From Sphingobacterium endophyticum (GTDB lineage: Bacteria > Bacteroidota > Bacteroidia > Sphingobacteriales > Sphingobacteriaceae): DNA of 64,000 nt. Below are positions 18,075 to 25,780 of the stretch, in pieces; position 1 is the stretch's first letter, and each line of letters starts with the position of its first letter. The notes beneath the pieces are model-generated. The model was not told the origin of the DNA. It saw nothing but the letters and a program-made list of their open reading frames with translations, and made no database searches. The position numbers and the translations under genes are program-made. The stretch covers positions 19,673-83,672 of the forward strand of contig NZ_SMMI01000017.1 of assembly GCF_009733535.1 (NCBI RefSeq), written 5' to 3'.

Positions 18075-19237
18075 TTTTCTATTATTTTGTATTCGTATAA
18101 TAATCCACTCAAATCATTCAATAAATCAAACAGACTGTTCTCAAAATCGAGGTTGGTTGTTGGTATTTCGCTTCCATCAAATCGCTTGGATATGGTAGGT
18201 TCTTCCATTGCTCCATATTCGTTAAATTCATTGTTGATGCTGTCTGCAATGCTTTCATATAGCCAACCTTTTGTATCTGCGACAAATGAAATGTACTTTT
18301 CCATTCCGATTACTTCATTTTCGTAATCATCATCATAGGGGTCTTGTTCAGGCAATGGTGCGTTTCTGAAAATGCTTGCTTTGGGATATTCCGTATAAAG
18401 TGCAAAGGCATTACAAGCAACTTGCCAACATTCCCTGTCGAATGTATCAAGGCTTTTAAATCGGCTCAAACGCTGTTCAAATATCTTTAGATTAATACGG
18501 TTGAATAGCTTTTGTTCAATTTTATCGCCTAAATATTCAGCATTTCTCAACTCACTTTTGTACGCTTCGGTTTCGTCTATTTCATCGTCTTGTTCCACCC
18601 AATCGTTCATCATTTCGTAGAGCCAATACAAATAACTGTCTTCCTGCCTGTAATATGGAATTTTGGCGATATGGTACAGATAACTGCATACTGATATAAG
18701 TAGCTGTGTGGTCTTTTTACGCTTGGGGTCTTTGAGCATTTGAAAGAGTGGTACAATAGGAATATAATACAAGGTTGTACCTGTACTGTATCGTTCCTCA
18801 CTTTTGAAGTAGATTTTCTTACTGTCCTGTACCAATTTGAAACTATCCCAATTGATATGGGTGCGTCTTATTTTGGCTTCCATATCCCACATAGCCAATG
18901 CTATATTGTAGGGAAACTCAAAATTTTTGGTCTGCATTGGTTCAATACTGTAATGGTCGCCAAGTTGGGAAAGGGATTGGTAAAAATCTCTCTCCATTTT
19001 CTGACAAGCCTGTACGGATGGTGATGTTTTCAGTTTGGGCAGAAACGTACACTTTAGAATACCATTGGTAGCATTGCTATTGGTACGGATTTCTGCTTGT
19101 CTTTCTGTACTTGGTTTGCGTCCTTTGGTCTTTGTAGCCAATTTGCGAACTCGCCCAACTGTCGGTGTAACTGCTGTTGTCGTTTCTGTTCGGGTATGCT
19201 GATTGTTCCCGATATGATATTGCGTTGCATAATTCAT
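18071..19237 (-). CDS. PRTRC-cassette protein, possibly protein F
   Basis: This 388-residue soluble protein has a basic, low-complexity N terminus of about 70 residues and then a mainly helical body rich in Tyr, Trp and acidic residues. It lies between PRTRC C and B, with a four-base overlap with B, where PRTRC F-type proteins may be found. The length is near that family, but I recognise no signature motif, so the F label is a guess from position. Confidence 0.6.
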   Translation of the reverse strand: MNYATQYHIGNNQHTRTETTTAVTPTVGRVRKLATKTKGRKPSTERQAEIRTNSNATNGILKCTFLPKLKTSPSVQACQKMERDFYQSLSQLGDHYSIEPMQTKNFEFPYNIALAMWDMEAKIRRTHINWDSFKLVQDSKKIYFKSEERYSTGTTLYYIPIVPLFQMLKDPKRKKTTQLLISVCSYLYHIAKIPYYRQEDSYLYWLYEMMNDWVEQDDEIDETEAYKSELRNAEYLGDKIEQKLFNRINLKIFEQRLSRFKSLDTFDRECWQVACNAFALYTEYPKASIFRNAPLPEQDPYDDDYENEVIGMEKYISFVADTKGWLYESIADSINNEFNEYGAMEEPTISKRFDGSEIPTTNLDFENSLFDLLNDLSGLLYEYKIIEK

Positions 19238-19253
19238 CGTTTTATAATTTTGG

Positions 19254-19472
19254 TTAACCTTTCGTTCCCATTACGCTCTCAAATTTGTACTCTACTGCAT
19301 CATCTTTGATTTGCGGTGCAGATACTTTAGCAGTGGTCAAAATCGGGTACATATTGGCGTAAAAATTCATTACGGCTTCCACGCTCCAACGTGGTTCGGG
19401 GTCGGTCAATCTGATGTCCTGTCCTTTATCTTTGAGTATGAATACTCGCTCTAATTGGGTTGCTAATAACAT
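19254..19472 (-). CDS. PRTRC system protein C
   Basis: This 72-residue protein matches PRTRC C. It begins with an RVFILKDKGQDIRLTDPEP strand region, has the hallmark VMNFYANMYPILTTA and ends in GTKG. Protein C is a small conserved member of the cassette with no known activity. It lies between genes E and the F-like protein on the same strand. Confidence 0.88.
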   Translation of the reverse strand: MLLATQLERVFILKDKGQDIRLTDPEPRWSVEAVMNFYANMYPILTTAKVSAPQIKDDAVEYKFESVMGTKG

Positions 19473-19490
19473 AATGCTCGTTTTTAAGTG

Positions 19491-20099
19491 TTAATACTGT
19501 TCTTCTTCGTCCGCTTCATCAATGGGATAATCGGCAGTAACTTCTTCCTCTTTTTGCGGTTCGGGTTTTGCTTCTTCCATTGCCACAAAAAGGCTCGGTG
19601 TTCCAAACTTGTCGGACAATGATGTTTTGCGTTTGCGTATCTCGTCCGCTTTTTCGGGAAACTCCGTTATATCAGGAACTTTTATCCACGCTTCACGGAA
19701 TTTGCCCTCTTTCTCCAACTCGTCCACCTTTGCCATTGCGTCTTTAAACTTCTTGTCTTTGGCTTCTTTCTCCTTTTTGGCTTTCTCGGTTTTTTCCTTT
19801 TCGATTGCGGATTGCTTTTTAACTTCTTCCAATTGTTTTAGGAATTTTTCCATATCCACCATTAATACCGATACCTTTTGTATAGGTTTGGTTATCTGCT
19901 CAAAAAATCCCTCGTCAAATTCTTGGGGCGTGGCGTTAAATGTCAATGGGGGAATACCGTTTTTGGTGTTATCTCCGCATTGTTCGTTGTTGAGCATAAC
20001 CGTTACAATTAGGTTGCTTTCTATTCCTTTTGAAATATTCAGTTGCAATACTCCTGTAAAGTCCAACTGCTGTATTTGATTGAAAAAATTTGTGTTCAT
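19491..20099 (-). CDS. PRTRC system protein E
   Basis: This 202-residue protein has an N-terminal domain of about 75 residues ending in PLTFNATPQEFDEGFFEQI, typical of PRTRC E. A long charged Lys/Glu coiled coil (about 90-135) and an acidic tail follow. Its start overlaps the upstream small gene by four bases. The function is not established; cassette membership is firm. Confidence 0.85.
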   Translation of the reverse strand: MNTNFFNQIQQLDFTGVLQLNISKGIESNLIVTVMLNNEQCGDNTKNGIPPLTFNATPQEFDEGFFEQITKPIQKVSVLMVDMEKFLKQLEEVKKQSAIEKEKTEKAKKEKEAKDKKFKDAMAKVDELEKEGKFREAWIKVPDITEFPEKADEIRKRKTSLSDKFGTPSLFVAMEEAKPEPQKEEEVTADYPIDEADEEEQY

Positions 20100-20305
20100 T
20101 GCTTTTCGATTTTAGTTATTGTTACTTGCTTTTTTATTGCTTTGAGTTTCTCGTGCATATCCTCCCAATAGGCTTTTTGTCGTTTGTCGAACTCGGAGAA
20201 ACTTTTATCCTCGTGGCGGTACTTTTTGTATTGCCTTGCCATTTCAATAGCTTCTTTAAGGTTCGTTACCTCAATGGAGCATCCGTTCAAGTCTGTTATT
20301 TTCAT
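20096..20305 (-). CDS. small helical protein of the PRTRC operon, unknown
   Basis: This 69-residue charged protein, beginning MKITDLNGCSIEVTNLKEAI, overlaps its neighbours by four bases at both ends, which argues that it is a real gene. No family is recognised. Confidence 0.65.
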   Translation of the reverse strand: MKITDLNGCSIEVTNLKEAIEMARQYKKYRHEDKSFSEFDKRQKAYWEDMHEKLKAIKKQVTITKIEKQ

Positions 20306-20778
20306 AGGAATGATAGTTTGCGTTCTAAAAGTGTTTCCAATATCTCACAATCGCTATCGTACGTTTCCCTCTCGAAATGGTAAGTGTCCGTTTCTTCATC
20401 AAAAGAATAGGTTTCCAATTCTTCATCGCTCAAACACACATCGTCCAAAATCCCATTTTGATAACTTGCCCTGCCATATACTCCGTTTCCCATTTCCTCA
20501 TAGTCCTGTATAAAATTCACTTTATATTTTTCCGCCATGTTTCTTAACACTTCTGTATTTGGCGACCACTTAGTTTCATACTGAAATACTCCCTCGTCTC
20601 CCTCGTTCCAATAAATATTGAAGAAATATCCACCGTTGGTATCGCTCGAAAAGTCGGGCAGTTGCCCTTCTTCGGTCTTATCTTCCTTTTCCTTCATTGT
20701 TTGGAAAAGCTGTTGTATCTGTTTGATTGCTTCGGGTTTTCCCTCAAAAACAACCGTATTACCGCACCAATTTGCCAT
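20302..20778 (-). CDS. YubB/Api92-like ferredoxin-fold protein
   Basis: This 158-residue protein starts with MANWCGNTVVFEG, the hallmark opening of the YubB/Api92-like family found on plasmids and phages. The middle has the aromatic FFNIYWNEGDEGVFQYETKW, and an acidic tail follows. The family has a predicted ferredoxin-like fold and no known enzymatic role. A stable hairpin separates it from the DUF932 gene upstream; it heads the tightly packed leftward cassette. Confidence 0.78.
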   Translation of the reverse strand: MANWCGNTVVFEGKPEAIKQIQQLFQTMKEKEDKTEEGQLPDFSSDTNGGYFFNIYWNEGDEGVFQYETKWSPNTEVLRNMAEKYKVNFIQDYEEMGNGVYGRASYQNGILDDVCLSDEELETYSFDEETDTYHFERETYDSDCEILETLLERKLSFL

Positions 20779-20793
20779 AGTTTTTATTTTTAT

Positions 20794-20821
20794 AGGCTAC
20801 CACCGTTTAAAGTGGTAGCCT
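20794..20821. other. intercistronic hairpin
   Basis: A perfect 10-base stem (20794-20803 with 20812-20821) with an eight-base loop lies between the DUF932 gene and the YubB-like gene. No T-run follows on either strand, so it may adjust mRNA stability or partial termination. Confidence 0.55.
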
Positions 20822-20829
20822 GTGGTTAT

Positions 20830-21903
20830 TTAATTAAGATTTAGGATTTCTGCACCTTCTAATGCAAAATCACTACACAATTCAAATGCTTTCTGTGATT
20901 TGAGTTGGGCAGTACCACCCAATACAATACTTTGCAACTTGGCTTCATCGTTCTTGTAATTTCTCACGTTTTGATAGTAGCCTGTAACCGCATTATACGC
21001 TCCGAATAATGTGCCTTTGGTAGTGTCCATTTGCTGAGTGTCGCTTACCATCGCATAGGCAAAAGCATCCTCAACCGTATTTTTGAACACGGTGGAGATT
21101 TCATCTTCTACACCTTTTTTGATGAGGTCAAGCGTTTCTTCATTTGGGCAAAGTGCCAACTGTATTAGCTTTCTCACCTCTCGGTCTGATACCTTCACTT
21201 TTGTCCACTCGTTAAAAATGTTCTCTAATTGGTTGCTCAATGTGTTGGCAAGTCCCATAATCTTGTGAGCGTTATCGATACGTTGTTTTGCTCCCGAAGT
21301 ATGTTTGATACGGACTACATTGGTCATATTGCGAAGTGAAGCGTTCAGCGTATTTTGGCAAACAATTCTAACAGGTGTAAACGCGGCTGTGATACTACCG
21401 CTACCATCGTGCGAAGTGGTTAGGAAAATGTACTTTTCCGTTACATCATCCCCGCTACCAACTCGGATATAATCGGGCAATTTGGCTGTAATAAATATGC
21501 GTTCTCCGTTGCCTAACGCTCCTGCGGTTTCATAGAGAATACCCTCACCACCGCCTACAATGGCATCAAAGAAATTAAAGGCTTCACGATTTTGTACAAT
21601 GTGGTAATCCTTACCGACTACTCCCAATACTGTATTGTTATCGGTGCGTACGTTGGCGAAATAGTTAGGTACTTCTAATTCGCTACTGCCTATCTCTATA
21701 CCGTTAGCCGTTTCGATAATGCCCGAACCTTTGGTAAAAAGTGGGGATTTTACGACTTCGTAATCTAACCCTGCGTGTTTGATAGCTTCCTCGCTTGTCG
21801 GGTATTGCTCCACGATTTGCCCCAAGTTGTGCCACGCTTTTTGTTGTACGCTAAAAAATGAATAACATCCTGTTCTCTCGTTGAAATTGATATTATGTGC
21901 CAT
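20830..21903 (-). CDS. DUF932 phage/plasmid-like protein
   Basis: This 357-residue protein belongs to the DUF932 family (phage/plasmid-like TIGR03299 type). It has the N-terminal AWHNLGQIVEQYPTSEEAI, the FFDAIVGGGEGILYETAG block and the AAFTPVRIVCQNTLNASL block. The family is common on plasmids, phages and PRTRC elements and has no proven activity. It follows ssb after about 45 bases on the same strand. Confidence 0.88.
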   Translation of the reverse strand: MAHNINFNERTGCYSFFSVQQKAWHNLGQIVEQYPTSEEAIKHAGLDYEVVKSPLFTKGSGIIETANGIEIGSSELEVPNYFANVRTDNNTVLGVVGKDYHIVQNREAFNFFDAIVGGGEGILYETAGALGNGERIFITAKLPDYIRVGSGDDVTEKYIFLTTSHDGSGSITAAFTPVRIVCQNTLNASLRNMTNVVRIKHTSGAKQRIDNAHKIMGLANTLSNQLENIFNEWTKVKVSDREVRKLIQLALCPNEETLDLIKKGVEDEISTVFKNTVEDAFAYAMVSDTQQMDTTKGTLFGAYNAVTGYYQNVRNYKNDEAKLQSIVLGGTAQLKSQKAFELCSDFALEGAEILNLN

Positions 21904-21947
21904 AATGTTAGAAATTTTGATGTTAAAAAATGATTGAATATTCTTGA

Positions 21948-22325
21948 TTAAAATGGGAGGTCGTCTTCTGCCTTGTTATCGTTTGTGCCTGTGGTAGCTT
22001 GTGCCGTTTCCGATTTTTTGCCACCGCCGTGCAATTTGATTTGTGAGGTGTGGAAATTCAGTCCTGCTCTTGGTTCTCCATCATTACCTGTCCACGCTCT
22101 TGTGCTTACTCGTCCTGATAGTTCTACCAAAGTGCCTTTTTTGAGTAGCTTGGCTAAATTCGGGGTTATCCAATAGGAGCAGTCGAAATAGGTTGTTTGC
22201 TCTATGCGTTCTCCCTGTTTGTTACGGTAGCTGTCGTTGGTCGCTACTGAAAAATTTACTACTTGTTTGTCCTGTGACGTTGTGCGTACTTCCGCATCCC
22301 TTGTCAGTCTTCCTGTGATGTTCAT
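21948..22325 (-). CDS. ssb: single-stranded DNA-binding protein
   Basis: This 125-residue OB-fold protein begins MNITGRLTRDAEVRTT and has the YFDCSYWITPNLAKLLKKGT and GRVSTRAW strands of SSB. It ends in the acidic tail DDLPF that recruits DNA-processing partners. It is shorter than chromosomal SSBs and sits in a mobile cassette, so it is probably an element-borne copy that serves replication or transfer of the element. Confidence 0.92.
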   Translation of the reverse strand: MNITGRLTRDAEVRTTSQDKQVVNFSVATNDSYRNKQGERIEQTTYFDCSYWITPNLAKLLKKGTLVELSGRVSTRAWTGNDGEPRAGLNFHTSQIKLHGGGKKSETAQATTGTNDNKAEDDLPF

Positions 22326-22950
22326 ATCCTTTAATTTTTAGTTATTGATTTTGATTTTTTTTTAGATTTATTCGGCAATGAGAGGAGGAGCTGTTTCGTT
22401 TCATTACCATTTCCAATGTTTTTAATCTTCATATCTGACATTTTTTTTATTCGTTTAAAGAGCCGGAGTATGCTATGTTTAGTTTCACGAGCATAAAAGG
22501 TTCGTGTTTAGCAGCACCAAGGTTTTGGAAAAAAATACTACCCAACGGGTGGAGATTATTTTTCAAACTTGCTTGACCTTTGTGATGCGTTAAGAACACG
22601 GAAATACCTTCGCTCTTGAAATGGGACAAAAAAGCATACGAGTCTTTGGAGAAAATGAATGTGGAAGCCAAGAAGATGTCATTGAGAAATTGTTCAGAGT
22701 GAATTGAAATAACACTTTTTTAAAGCTGTGGGGCTATCAAAGCCACACTAACAGAGGATTGAAAAATTGTTTTTGTGTGGAATGAGTAGATGGCAACATT
22801 TTTTAATCTTCTGTTCCAGAATTAGCCAAAAAGGCTCTTTTACAGAAGGGGAATAGGAAAGAAAAGTAAATGTGCTTTGGCTATAAAAAGTATGGACATA
22901 AAAAAAGCAGAACCGGTAAGTTCTGCTCGTTATTATAAAATTGTGATTGA
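22326..22950. other. intergenic between ssb and integrase, with one doubtful small frame
   Basis: This stretch of 625 bases carries a leftward 74-codon frame (22447-22671, starting MASTFIFSKDSYAFLSHF). The frame looks protein-like in composition, but no function or operon partner supports it. The remaining DNA may hold the ssb promoter and recombination or regulatory sites of the element. I cannot decide between a small gene and a conserved non-coding region. Confidence 0.35.
22907..22926 (-). terminator. rho-independent terminator of the integrase gene
   Basis: GCAGAAC at 22907-22913 pairs with 22920-22926 around a six-base loop. On the minus strand the hairpin is followed by a run of seven T. 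It lies 25 bases after the integrase stop, which makes it a textbook terminator for that gene. Confidence 0.8.
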
Positions 22951-24201
22951 CTATATGACCCGTAAAAACGCTTCTTCAATCTCCTTAAATTTAGGAGCTA
23001 TCAAATCCATATCCTTACTAATCTTTTGGCTAGTAATCTTAGCATATATCTGTGTAGTAGAAATGTTTTTATGCCCCATCATTTTGCTAAGGCTCTCCAG
23101 TGGTACACCTTCGGTCAAAAACATTGTTCCAAATGTATGTCTTGCGGTGTGAAAGGTTACTTTTTGTTCTGTAATAATTTCCGCTTTTTCAATTAATTTG
23201 CCAATGTGAGTATTACAGGTTACATTAGTTGGAATTGGAAAGATAAACTCATTACGAGTGCTACCAAGGTATTTTTCTATGATACGTTTTGGGATTTCCA
23301 TTAACCGAACATTAGAAGCAATATCTGATTTCTTTCTTCTGCTGATGATCCACTGATGACCGTCAAAGAAAGATTGAATGTTTTTCATTGTTAGTTTTTT
23401 AATATCTGCATAGGCAAGCCCGGTAAAACAACTAAAAATAAAAAGGTCCTTTACAAGTTCATACCGTGGGTGGGGCGGTACACACATCATCAATTTTTCT
23501 ACATCTTCTTTAAGAATATAACCCCTGTCGGTTTCTTCCATATTGATATCATAATCTTGAAACGGATTATCACGCATCAAACCTTTTTTAATAGACAATT
23601 CCACCAGACTTAGCACAGGCATCGTGTAAACCCAAACCGTATTATGTGTAAACTGTAAATCGTACCGAAGATAAAAATCAAATTCCCTAATAAAATCTCC
23701 AGTCAATTCCCGAAAAGCCATATCATCACGATGATAGCGTTCTTTGATAAAAGTGGTAAGATGATTATAAACTGTAATATACTTGTTGTAGGTACTTTGT
23801 GAGCGTTCTTCCTTTTTGACCAATTTTTTAAAATCTTCATTTTGGTCGTTGAAGACTTTTAGTATTGCATCATCCATAACACCAACGCCCAAGAATGAGA
23901 GCTTTACTTTTTGGGCGGTAGCAAAGCCCTCGTGCTTGAGCATATCTTCATAAATCTTGTCGATACGCCCACGTATATTATCTAATTTTTGGTTGATGCT
24001 TAAAGCTGTGGCACTTTTTCCCTCAACTCTTCCGTATTTTAAATCCCATTTTTTTGGATTGATTTCTAACTTTGTTCCCAAAGTTTTAGCTGTTCCGTCA
24101 ATGGTAATACGTGCCATAATCGGAGCGTTACCATTTTTTTTTAATTCGTTCTTTTTCAAGTAGAAAAGCAGTTTGAACGTTGATTTTTTTGTCTGCGTCA
24201 T
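22951..24201 (-). CDS. tyrosine-type site-specific integrase
   Basis: This 416-residue recombinase has an Arm-type N-terminal domain (KRTLGTKLEINPKKWDLKYG-like region), a SAM-like core-binding domain, and a catalytic domain with HTARHTFGTMF, MGHKNISTTQIYAKI and the Tyr nucleophile. The usual first catalytic Arg (TGLR) is replaced in FTGLAYADIKKLT, as known for IntDOT-type Bacteroidota enzymes. It lies at the right edge of the PRTRC element with its own terminator, and should catalyse integration and excision. Confidence 0.92.
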   Translation of the reverse strand: MTQTKKSTFKLLFYLKKNELKKNGNAPIMARITIDGTAKTLGTKLEINPKKWDLKYGRVEGKSATALSINQKLDNIRGRIDKIYEDMLKHEGFATAQKVKLSFLGVGVMDDAILKVFNDQNEDFKKLVKKEERSQSTYNKYITVYNHLTTFIKERYHRDDMAFRELTGDFIREFDFYLRYDLQFTHNTVWVYTMPVLSLVELSIKKGLMRDNPFQDYDINMEETDRGYILKEDVEKLMMCVPPHPRYELVKDLFIFSCFTGLAYADIKKLTMKNIQSFFDGHQWIISRRKKSDIASNVRLMEIPKRIIEKYLGSTRNEFIFPIPTNVTCNTHIGKLIEKAEIITEQKVTFHTARHTFGTMFLTEGVPLESLSKMMGHKNISTTQIYAKITSQKISKDMDLIAPKFKEIEEAFLRVI

Positions 24202-24656
24202 AACTCAAATGTTTATTGTTTAAAATTAATTTACATTGAGTTACAAGGGAATATAAAAGAAGTGCAAAACACTGAAATATATACAATTAAGCTATTTAGT
24301 TACCTTTATCAATCGGTAACGAATTAGTAACCTAACGTTGTATTTTCACAACCAAAATCCGTCAGACACCGAGTTCCAAACTAAGACTACTGTTTTATAA
24401 AGCATTGTATAGCAACGGTTTTAATCGTTTTGCTTATTTTTGCTTTTTACTAATCTTTTTTATCGGAAATGCTAAATCATGGGATTTGTTTATTCGTTTT
24501 GTTGGGTATAGACCTTTAGTTACAGAAGGTTCGGTGTTCTCTTGAATAGATGACTGAAATTAACATATCTTACAAGGTGATCAATTCCGATTATGAATTA
24601 TTATTCATTTCCATATTTGGATAAGATTTTTTATTATTATTTTCAACAATACATTT
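24202..24656. other. intergenic between integrase and truncated DUF389 gene
   Basis: These 455 AT-rich bases hold the integrase promoter, the DUF389 promoter and, presumably, the right end of the integrative element. No gene or strong hairpin was seen. Confidence 0.45.
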
Positions 24657-25130
24657 ATGATCAGAATATTAAGGTTTTTTAATCTCCACACCGGAGATGA
24701 TTCTCAGGACAAAGTACTGGAGAATGTAATCTCAAATATTTCTTTTCGAGGTGCAAACCTTTGGGTATTGGCGTGTGCCATTGTCATAGCCTTTGTAGGT
24801 TTAAATGTGAATTCCACCGCAGTAATCATAGGCGCCATTTTGATCTCTCCTTTAATGGGGCCAATTGTCGGAGCGGGTTTTGCTCTTGGAACATATGATT
24901 TTGATTTATTAAAAAAGTCAGGTAAGAATTTGGCGATTGCAACTGCCGTAAGTCTTTTCGTCTCATTTTTGTATTTCCTATCGAATCCCTTTAAGGATGC
25001 GCAGTCGGAATTGCTGGCGCGCACTTCTCCAAATATCTATGATGTTCTAATTGGTTTTTCTGGAGGTTTGGTTGGTGTGATTGCTATTACCCGTGTCGTT
25101 TTATGTACAAAAAACGCTCAATCAAATTAG
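24657..25130 (+). pseudogene. DUF389 membrane protein, truncated after about 145 residues
   Basis: The frame starts as a typical DUF389 (TIGR00341-like) protein: MIRILRFFNLHTGDDSQDKV, then AVIIGAILISPLMGPIVGAG, further membrane helices, and GGLVGVIAITR. Family members run to more than 400 residues, but here the homology breaks off near 25090 and about eleven unrelated residues (VVLCTKNAQSN) lead to a stop. The rest of the gene is not in the window. The break marks the left edge of an inserted defence island or a deletion junction. Confidence 0.8.
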
Positions 25131-25770
25131 AAAAATGCAGTTTCTGGAAATGAGAGAGAATTTTTATTTAAAATTATTGATGAGCTTGGAATTAAACCTT
25201 CATTTAATTTGAGAGATAATCATGAAAGTATCTTATTTGTAGAAAGTACAAATGACTTGAAGTTTTATGATATAATTTGTCGACAACTATTAGATTTTAA
25301 TTTGATTGGAAATCCAAAAGTTTTGGTATTACCATTAGGCGGTGGAACTGATATAGATAGCTTTTTAAATCTTGACTATTTTGATAATTCAGGACGGAAA
25401 TTATTTTTATTAATTGATAGTGATAAACAACAAAATAAACAAGACTCACAAAATCAAAAAGCACAAGATTATATTAATCGAAAAAAAATACTCAAGCATA
25501 CGTAATATTCCGAAGTTTTATTGAAAATTACTATCATATCATCCTAGATGTATTGAAAGAGTTTATGTTTGCGAATTAGAAACTTTTCCAAATTTTACAC
25601 CAGAAGATAATGTCAAAACTTTAATAAAAGATATTCTTTCTGAAAAAGGTTTAGGAAACAAGAATATTAGAGAAAAAAACAATTTCAAAATTTTCGAAAA
25701 CATGACGGTTGAAGAATGGCAGGAAGTAGTTGAAGAAGAATTGTTGAATTTTCTTATTTTGTTAAAATAA
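25131..25770 (+). pseudogene. C-terminal remnant of an OLD-family ATP-dependent nuclease
   Basis: An open frame without a start reads SGNEREFLFKIIDELG and then a TOPRIM-like ILFVESTNDLKFYDII, VLVLPLGGGTDID and LFLLIDSDKQQ. These correspond to the Glu, Gly and Asp-x-Asp positions of OLD nucleases. After an eight-A run near 25483 the frame is lost; downstream stretches in other frames continue the protein (SFIENYYH, then HPRCIERVYVCELETFPNF to the stop at 25770). The ATPase half is missing. It is thus a doubly damaged tail of an anti-phage-type nuclease, lying just after the DUF389 break. Confidence 0.7.
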
Positions 25771-25780
25771 TTATACATAA

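Larger units (their letters stand above)
14379..24201. mobile_element. PRTRC-type integrative element or remnant
   Basis: This gene set (paired HTH proteins, PRTRC ThiF/B/C/E, DUF932, SSB, terminal tyrosine integrase) is typical of Bacteroidota integrative elements. No relaxase, coupling protein or Tra gene is present, so it cannot transfer alone. The limits given are those of the genes; I could not identify the attachment-site repeats. One frameshifted and one stopped gene suggest decay. Confidence 0.65.

Noticed and set aside
13980..24656. Attachment-site repeats bordering the PRTRC element
   Set aside because: I compared both flanks by eye and found no convincing direct repeat, so no att site is annotated.
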